From: an uncultured Coriobacteriales bacterium
Lineage (GTDB): Bacteria > Actinomycetota > Coriobacteriia > Coriobacteriales > UMGS124
Length of the DNA: 5,969 nucleotides
NCBI GenBank assembly: GCA_934662525.1
Contig: CAKUKJ010000162.1
Location: 1-5,969, forward strand
Reading direction: 5' to 3'
Within the stretch, counting starts at the first letter, position 1; each line of letters starts with the position of its first letter. Positions 1-3,952 of the stretch are shown here, in pieces. The position numbers were made by a program, and so were the translations under genes. The notes beneath the pieces are model-generated. The model ran no database searches. It had not been told where the DNA came from and was given only the letters and a program-made list of their open reading frames with translations.

Positions 1-80
1 CCGAGTCACCCCGCCCCTTGCGAGCCTGCGCCGATTCCGTTACTGCAAAACGGCCCGAGCCGCAGGTGTTGCAGGCATGG

Positions 81-791
81 CTAGTTCTCGCCTGGCTCGT
101 CCGCGATGCCGAGCACGTTCCTGAGCAGTTCGATGTCGCTGGCGAGGAAGCCGTCGGTGTAGTCGGCAAGGCCTTTGTAGAAATCGGTACGGGCGAACTT
201 GCGCATGTCCGAGGTCATCATGCCCGTCCAGGCGTAGAGATGGTCGGCCAGGAAGTTATGCTGGGTGAGCAGCAGGCTTGCGACACCGTCCTCGTCGCCC
301 TTCCGGCAGGCGTCGGCGGTGCGATTTGCCATGGCGGCCATGAACTCGCACTCCCTGGCGATGTGGTCCTCCGACTCCTTCCAGGTCTTTGCCTTGTCGA
401 GCGCCTGGCTGCGATAGATGGCGAGCACCTCGTCGCGGGCCTCCTGCATCATGAGGCGCTTCGGGGAGGTATAGACGCTCTCGTAGGGATAAGCGGCGCT
501 GAAGGCGTCCATGCCGCTTCCGATGAAGGCGTGCACGTAGTCCACGGCGAGCTCCTGCAGGGTGCCCGACCACACGTTGCTCAGGTATGTGGCCATGAGG
601 CGCATGCCCTCGTCGGCCAGGTCGCTGCCAGAGCGCACGGGGAAGGAGGTCTTGCGCAGCTGCTCGAGAAGCTCGTCGTCCATCTCCTTGGCGTATAGGC
701 GACTGAGCAGGCCATACGCCTTGGCGCGGGAGTCGTTGGTTTTGGCGAACTCCTCGAGGGTGATCTCTTCGGAAGCGGTATTAGTATCCAT
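81..791 (-). CDS. TorD/DmsD-family molybdoenzyme maturation chaperone
   Basis: This 236-residue, all-helical cytoplasmic protein belongs to the TorD/DmsD/NarJ-like chaperones. These bind the apo catalytic subunit, often its Tat signal, and hold it until the molybdenum cofactor is inserted. Visible family marks are PYESVY (102-107) followed by a PKRLMMQEARDEVLAIYR helix, EDHIARECEFMA (141-152, the conserved DHIxxE-type motif), and QHNFLADHLYAW (177-188). The length is close to the usual 200-230 residues. The client is most likely the molybdoenzyme encoded about 3.2 kb upstream, but genomes of this type carry many paralogues, so pairing is inference. TorD versus DmsD subtype cannot be decided, hence no symbol. 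It is the last supported gene, ending in TAG, and nothing convincing follows in the final 80 nt. Confidence 0.92.
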   Translation of the reverse strand: MDTNTASEEITLEEFAKTNDSRAKAYGLLSRLYAKEMDDELLEQLRKTSFPVRSGSDLADEGMRLMATYLSNVWSGTLQELAVDYVHAFIGSGMDAFSAAYPYESVYTSPKRLMMQEARDEVLAIYRSQALDKAKTWKESEDHIARECEFMAAMANRTADACRKGDEDGVASLLLTQHNFLADHLYAWTGMMTSDMRKFARTDFYKGLADYTDGFLASDIELLRNVLGIADEPGEN

Positions 792-799
792 GGCGGGGT

Positions 800-804
800 C
801 TCCT
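800..804 (-). promoter_or_regulatory. Shine-Dalgarno fixing the TorD-like start
   Basis: AGGAG on the minus strand lies 8 nt before the ATG at 791. A TTG at 833 would add 14 residues but sits only 1 nt after the previous stop codon and has no clear ribosome site; the added residues also lie before the conserved domain. The ATG at 791 is therefore preferred. Confidence 0.7.
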
Positions 805-834
805 AGATATTGAGTCTGTGAGAACGGAAGCAAA

Positions 835-1593
835 TTAAGCCATTACACCCTCGAGTTCGAGCTGCTCGATGGCTTTATATCCCAACTCGGTCGTAAACCA
901 GTTGTGCGCCCAGGACAGCGCGTCGCACTCGCCCAGGATGTTGAAGAAGTGCGCGGCCCAGTAGCGCGGCTCCTGCAGCAGCGGGTCGGAGTCGACCAGG
1001 TCGCCGAGCTGCTTGGCGCTCTTGCCGCCCTCTTCGGCGCAGGCCTTGAGGATGCGCAGGTAAATGGGCTTGTAGATGTCGTCGCGGTCAAACACCGCGT
1101 TCAGGCGCTCCATGGGCTTGTCTGCATCGAGCTGCGCCTGCCCGGTGGGGGTCGTCTTGTAGCGCACGACGACGCGCTCGGCGGGTTGCATGCACTCCAC
1201 GCCGTTCACCACGACGACTTCGGGCTTCTGGTCCTCGGCCTCGCCGACCTTCTCAAGGGCGCCGGAGCGCTCGAGCAGGTTGCACATGGCGGGGCCGTCG
1301 AACACAGAGCGGAAATTCGCCTGGAGCTTGTCGGCGTAGGCGTTGACGTCCTCCACGAGGGCAGGCTCGCGACACATGTCGAGGATTGAAAGGAGCACCT
1401 TGCGGCGGGTTTTCATGCGGTTGAACAGCTCGGCGGTCCGCACCTCGGCAGGACGCTCGTCCACCTTTATCTCGGGCGCATGGTCTGCATCGGGATCGCC
1501 CAGGTAAGGCAGAACCTCCTCTTCGGCGGGGGCGTTCTGGCGCTCGGCGTCGGTTGCCTCGAACAGGTCCGGGTTGATGGGCTCCAACTTCAT
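835..1593 (-). CDS. Hypothetical protein, likely two tandem winged-helix-like domains
   Basis: I do not recognise a named family for this 252-residue protein. Residues 1-52 are acidic and proline-rich, likely disordered. Residues about 55-155 form a predicted helical bundle (MKTRRKVLLSILDMC onward) ending in a strand-like RYKTTPTGQAQL. Residues about 162-247 repeat the plan, from ERLNAVFDRDDIYKPIYLRI to WFTTELGYKAIEQL. Both halves close with a TTxxG...L turn that resembles the wing of winged-helix domains, suggesting an internal duplication. There is no signal peptide, membrane helix or clustered cysteine motif. A GAGGAG ribosome site lies 8 nt before the ATG. Its stop is 43 nt ahead of the TorD-like gene, so both are probably co-transcribed. 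It may be a regulator, or an accessory maturation or protein-binding factor; the sequence alone does not decide. Confidence 0.85.
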   Translation of the reverse strand: MKLEPINPDLFEATDAERQNAPAEEEVLPYLGDPDADHAPEIKVDERPAEVRTAELFNRMKTRRKVLLSILDMCREPALVEDVNAYADKLQANFRSVFDGPAMCNLLERSGALEKVGEAEDQKPEVVVVNGVECMQPAERVVVRYKTTPTGQAQLDADKPMERLNAVFDRDDIYKPIYLRILKACAEEGGKSAKQLGDLVDSDPLLQEPRYWAAHFFNILGECDALSWAHNWFTTELGYKAIEQLELEGVMA

Positions 1594-1696
1594 GGGTCTC
1601 TCTCCTCTTTATATATGCTTGTGTGTCTATATGTATTCAATCATGCAAGCAAGCCGTATGCATGGGAACGCGCGCCGCACCGTGCAAGCGGGGCGT
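1594..1696 (-). promoter_or_regulatory. AT-rich spacer with a possible promoter for the last two genes
   Basis: These 103 nt contain the most AT-rich patch of the window (about 1608-1643). A TATAGA box (1626-1631, minus strand) would place transcription start some 25-30 nt before the ATG. The best upstream partner, TTGCTT (1647-1652), is only 15 bp away, which is short. No terminator with a T run follows the upstream gene's stop, so read-through is equally possible. Confidence 0.3.
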
Positions 1697-2827
1697 CTAG
1701 GCAAAATTGACCTGGTTTGCACCTACAAGCAAACCGCGCATCTTGTCGCGAACGGTGGTCGACTTGCCCAGCACAACCTCTGGCACAGGCATCTCGCACC
1801 GTTCGGAATAGCCGCCCACGAGGTCGGGCGCGAAGATGTCCTCCGACAGGGTGATGGCGTGCTTGGGGCACGCCGTCTCGCAGCAACGACACTTCACGCA
1901 CTTGGCAGGCGTATGGACGATACCGATGGACTTTCCGCTGTCCTCGTCATATTTGACGAGCGCTCCCGTGGGGCAGAAGACCGTGCAGAGCCTGCACGAT
2001 TGGCAATGCGAGACGTCAAGCGAGACATGGCCCCAAAGCCTCGTGGCAACTGTCTCGTCGGCGGGGGTGCCCAGCGAGTTGAGCGTGCGCAAAAGGCGGC
2101 CGCGGCGGTTGGGCACCTGTTGGGGAAGCTTGCCTTGGGCGTCGAGCTTCATGGGCTTGTACGATTCGGGGTCGACATGCATGTCGAGTGAGACGTTTTC
2201 GTGACGCGTGACAGGGCGCGCCTCGTCCACAAACCCCTCGGTCACGACCTCCTCGGGCAGATTGGCCCGAATGGATACCTCCAACGCCGCGCCCCAGGCT
2301 TCCAGCAGCTCGCAGGCGCCGTTAACGACCTGGGCGATGAGGGATTCTTCGCCCTTGGCGGCCGTGCGGCCGTCCACAAACGTCAGGCTTTGGGCACCGC
2401 AGGCCGCCAGCGTCACAATCATCGACTCGTCGAAGCGCGCAAGCGTCGCCACCTCGCTGACCTTGGCCGGGTCGAAGTGCCCGAACTCGCGGTCGAGCGC
2501 ATCGGTGGAAGCAACCACCACGCGGTCGCCATTGGCCGAACCCGCCTGCACGCAACGCTCGAGCAGCTCGCGATCGTCGGGCCCCTCGGCCACCAAGGCG
2601 CACGTGGGGCAGGCCGTGGCACAGGCACCGCATCCCGTGCATCGCGCAGGGTCGCAGGCAATCATGCCGTCATCGGCCACCGTGAGCGCTCCGGTAGGGC
2701 ATGCCTTGGCACAGGCACCGCAGCGAGCGTTTCTGTTGCGCACCTCGATGCAGCGGATGGGAAATACCTGCAGGTACGGGCTTTCGAGAACGTCGAGAAC
2801 CCCCAGCGCGTTCTTGCGATCGGTCAT
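1697..2827 (-). CDS. Multi-cluster 4Fe-4S binding protein with ferredoxin modules at both ends
   Basis: This is a 376-residue soluble Fe-S protein, probably an electron carrier for the nearby molybdoenzyme. The N-terminal module has C26, then C36/C39/C43 (CGACAKACP), then C63/66/69/73 (CTGCGACATACP). C26 seems to replace the missing cysteine of the first motif, so two [4Fe-4S] clusters remain possible. The C-terminal module has C275/278/281/285 and C310/313/316/320, enough for two more. Between them, about residues 87-210 form a cluster-free domain whose LARFDESMIVTLAACGAQSL stretch vaguely recalls MvhD-like or related redox domains. No signal peptide or membrane segment is visible. The frame stays open 98 codons upstream to 3121, but that part overlaps the structured RNA, is odd in composition and lacks a ribosome site; the Shine-Dalgarno before 2827 selects the short form. 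The exact partner is not known. Confidence 0.88.
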   Translation of the reverse strand: MTDRKNALGVLDVLESPYLQVFPIRCIEVRNRNARCGACAKACPTGALTVADDGMIACDPARCTGCGACATACPTCALVAEGPDDRELLERCVQAGSANGDRVVVASTDALDREFGHFDPAKVSEVATLARFDESMIVTLAACGAQSLTFVDGRTAAKGEESLIAQVVNGACELLEAWGAALEVSIRANLPEEVVTEGFVDEARPVTRHENVSLDMHVDPESYKPMKLDAQGKLPQQVPNRRGRLLRTLNSLGTPADETVATRLWGHVSLDVSHCQSCRLCTVFCPTGALVKYDEDSGKSIGIVHTPAKCVKCRCCETACPKHAITLSEDIFAPDLVGGYSERCEMPVPEVVLGKSTTVRDKMRGLLVGANQVNFA

Positions 2828-2833
2828 GGGAGT

Positions 2834-2863
2834 CTTCCTTTCACACAAATGGGCACACAAAGG
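2834..2863 (-). promoter_or_regulatory. Ribosome binding site of the Fe-S protein gene, with a possible sequestering helix
   Basis: The minus-strand Shine-Dalgarno AAAGGAAG (2834-2841) lies 6 nt before the ATG at 2827 and decides that start over the longer upstream open frame. CCUUU at 2859-2863 (minus strand) can pair with AAAGG of the Shine-Dalgarno (2837-2841) across a 17-nt loop. The two flanks share an 8-base direct repeat, TTTGTGTG on the minus strand (2842-2849 and 2854-2861). Pairing would hide the ribosome site, as in translational control. Confidence 0.45.
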
Positions 2864-2865
2864 GA

Positions 2866-3098
2866 CAGGACGGCAGCGAGGGGACGCACCGGTCCTGGGC
2901 GAAAGCCCTCGCAGGGACGCAGCGGGTTTTCTTCGAAACCCCCGTGGCCGCGCTGTGCAAAGGCTCATGCACGTCCAGTGCACATCGCCTTCGCACGCCT
3001 TGCCATAGACGATCTCATCAAAAAGGCAGGAAGAGGGCTGCGCCTCTCTGAGGGCTTTCGCCCGGCCGCCCGACCCGATGGGGTCAGGTCGGGCGGCC
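2866..3098 (-). ncRNA. Candidate structured RNA or leader upstream of the Fe-S protein gene; class not recognised
   Basis: Read as minus-strand RNA, this gene-free stretch folds by hand into one compact multibranch structure. P1 is 14 bp (3050-3063 with 2897-2910). After a 5x5 internal loop comes P1b of 8 bp (3037-3044 with 2916-2923). Inside are three hairpins: P2 (3025-3030 with 2998-3004, one bulge), P3 (2955-2996, 10 bp plus 7 bp around a 1x2 loop, UGGAC terminal loop) and P4 (2924-2941, GGGUUU with AAACCC). P0 (3064-3098) flanks it on the 5' side. On the 3' side, CAGGAC and GTCCTG (2892-2897 with 2866-2871) can pair, overlapping P1 by one base. P1b and P3 contain G-U wobbles that would be A-C mismatches if the plus strand were transcribed, which points to minus-strand RNA. 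The long overlapping open frames here are on both strands and look incidental. It could be a cis-acting leader, a free small RNA, or a dispersed palindromic element. No Rfam class is identified. Confidence 0.6.
3064..3098 (-). repeat. Perfect 12-bp GC-rich inverted repeat (hairpin P0)
   Basis: The arms GGCCGCCCGACC (3064-3075) and GGTCGGGCGGCC (3087-3098) are exact reverse complements with an 11-nt loop. The hairpin directly abuts the outer helix of the structured element at 2897-3063. No T run follows it on either strand, so it does not look like a simple intrinsic terminator. Part of the loop can extend or compete with the stem (GACCC at 3072-3076 against GGGTC at 3081-3085). Confidence 0.75.
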
Positions 3099-3109
3099 TT
3101 GAGGCAAAA

Positions 3110-3136
3110 GCGGCAAAACAAGCCAGGGCGGGCTTA
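3110..3136 (-). terminator. Possible weak terminator after the ferredoxin subunit gene
   Basis: About 65 nt past the ferredoxin stop, the minus strand has a 5-bp hairpin (AAGCC, 6-nt loop, GGCTT; arms 3131-3135 and 3120-3124). It is followed by GTTTTGCCGCTTTTG, a broken T-rich tail. The stem is short and the T run is interrupted, so termination would be partial at best. If real, it separates the enzyme-ferredoxin pair from the genes downstream. Confidence 0.3.
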
Positions 3137-3199
3137 GGCATGAGGGCATGTTCTGTCCGCCCCGGCGTCTAACGCGTAAAGCTCAATCGAACGAAAGTC

Positions 3200-3949
3200 T
3201 TAGAGGTCGGCCACAGCGGCGGCGGCCTCGGCGATGCCGTCCTCGACGTCGGTCAGCTCGTAGGTGACGCCCTGGTTGGTGGCGGTGTGCGACGGGTCGA
3301 GCGAGTTGTCGAGGGCGTCGTCGTACCACTTGTGGCCGCGCAGGATGTACGCGAAGCTCGGGCCGTTGCCGCCATCGGGCAGGTGATAGACCTGGTCGTC
3401 GGTGAAGGGCTCGATGAAGTCCATCATGCGGCGACGCTCGCCGGTCCACTCGCCGTCGGTCTCCTGGGCGCCCACGAAGCTGTCGTAGCCCTCGTCGATG
3501 TCGCCCACCCAGCGGGCGTTGCCGCTGCACTGGGAGACGCACTGGGGCACGCCGCCCTCGTCGATGTTGTCCTTGCACATCGTGCACTTCTTGGCGGTGT
3601 TGTCCTCTTCGCTGATGTAGCGCACGCCATAGGGGCAAGCAGACAGGCATGCGCCGCAGCCGATGCACTGCTCGGCGTCGATCTGGATGGTGCCGTCGTC
3701 GGTTTTGACGGAAGCGCCGGTGGGGCACACGGTGACGCACTCGGGGTTGGCGCAGTGCTGGCAGGTCATGGGCAGGAAGTACATGTACACGTCGGGATAG
3801 TCGGCGCCCTCGTACTCGGGGTTGGGGCCGATGCGCAGCACGCGGTTCCAGTACTCGCCGATCGGCACCCCGTTGAGACCCTTGCAAGCGACGCTGCAGG
3901 CCAGGCAGCCTACGCAGCGGTTAAGGTCGGTGATGATGGCCTTCTGCAT
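3200..3949 (-). CDS. 4x[4Fe-4S] ferredoxin-like electron-transfer subunit (DmsB/NrfC/PhsB family)
   Basis: This 249-residue protein is the electron-transfer partner of the molybdoenzyme encoded just upstream. It has sixteen cysteines in four complete groups: C12/15/18/22 (CVGCLACSVAC), C63/66/71/75 (CQHCANPECVTVCP), C95/98/101/105 (CIGCGACLSACP) and C122/125/137/141. This is the usual four-cubane arrangement of DmsB-like subunits, which wire the catalytic site to an outside donor or acceptor. After about residue 150 there is a roughly 100-residue tail containing GNGPSFAYILRGHKW, a segment resembling the C-terminal GxxPS..Y(I/L)L motif of this family, and ending in an Ala-rich stretch. There is no signal peptide or membrane helix; a partner can be exported by hitch-hiking on a Tat signal of the catalytic subunit, but that N-terminus is not visible. 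The start is supported by a strong Shine-Dalgarno. No membrane anchor gene follows. Confidence 0.95.
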   Translation of the reverse strand: MQKAIITDLNRCVGCLACSVACKGLNGVPIGEYWNRVLRIGPNPEYEGADYPDVYMYFLPMTCQHCANPECVTVCPTGASVKTDDGTIQIDAEQCIGCGACLSACPYGVRYISEEDNTAKKCTMCKDNIDEGGVPQCVSQCSGNARWVGDIDEGYDSFVGAQETDGEWTGERRRMMDFIEPFTDDQVYHLPDGGNGPSFAYILRGHKWYDDALDNSLDPSHTATNQGVTYELTDVEDGIAEAAAAVADL

Positions 3950-3952
3950 TGC

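Noticed and set aside
1..80. Start of another minus-strand gene after the chaperone (ATG at 78, or an overlapping frame reading HACNTCGSG)
   Set aside because: The ATG frame stops after 12 codons. The CNTCGSG frame has no supported start and only about 26 codons are visible past the TorD-like stop. A 5-bp hairpin here has no T tail.
18..698. Plus-strand open frame (226 codons)
   Set aside because: It is antisense to the TorD-like gene, which has clear family motifs and a good ribosome site.
2897..3063. MITE or REP-like mobile element with 14-bp terminal inverted repeats
   Set aside because: The ends fit, but no target-site duplication is seen and the interior folds into further helices with strand-specific wobbles. 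Kept only as an alternative; copy number in the genome would decide.
2866..3098. Molybdenum cofactor (Moco) riboswitch
   Set aside because: The context is attractive, but I could not match the Moco consensus as I remember it. A covariance-model search with the Rfam Moco family is needed.
2828..3121. 98-codon N-terminal extension of the Fe-S protein
   Set aside because: The extension covers the structured RNA, is rich in Arg, Pro and Cys without domain character, and has no ribosome site, while the ATG at 2827 has one.
2201..3172. Long plus-strand open frame (323 codons)
   Set aside because: It is antisense to the Fe-S protein, whose cysteine motifs are unmistakable, and has no family features. 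Long antisense frames are usual in GC-rich genes.
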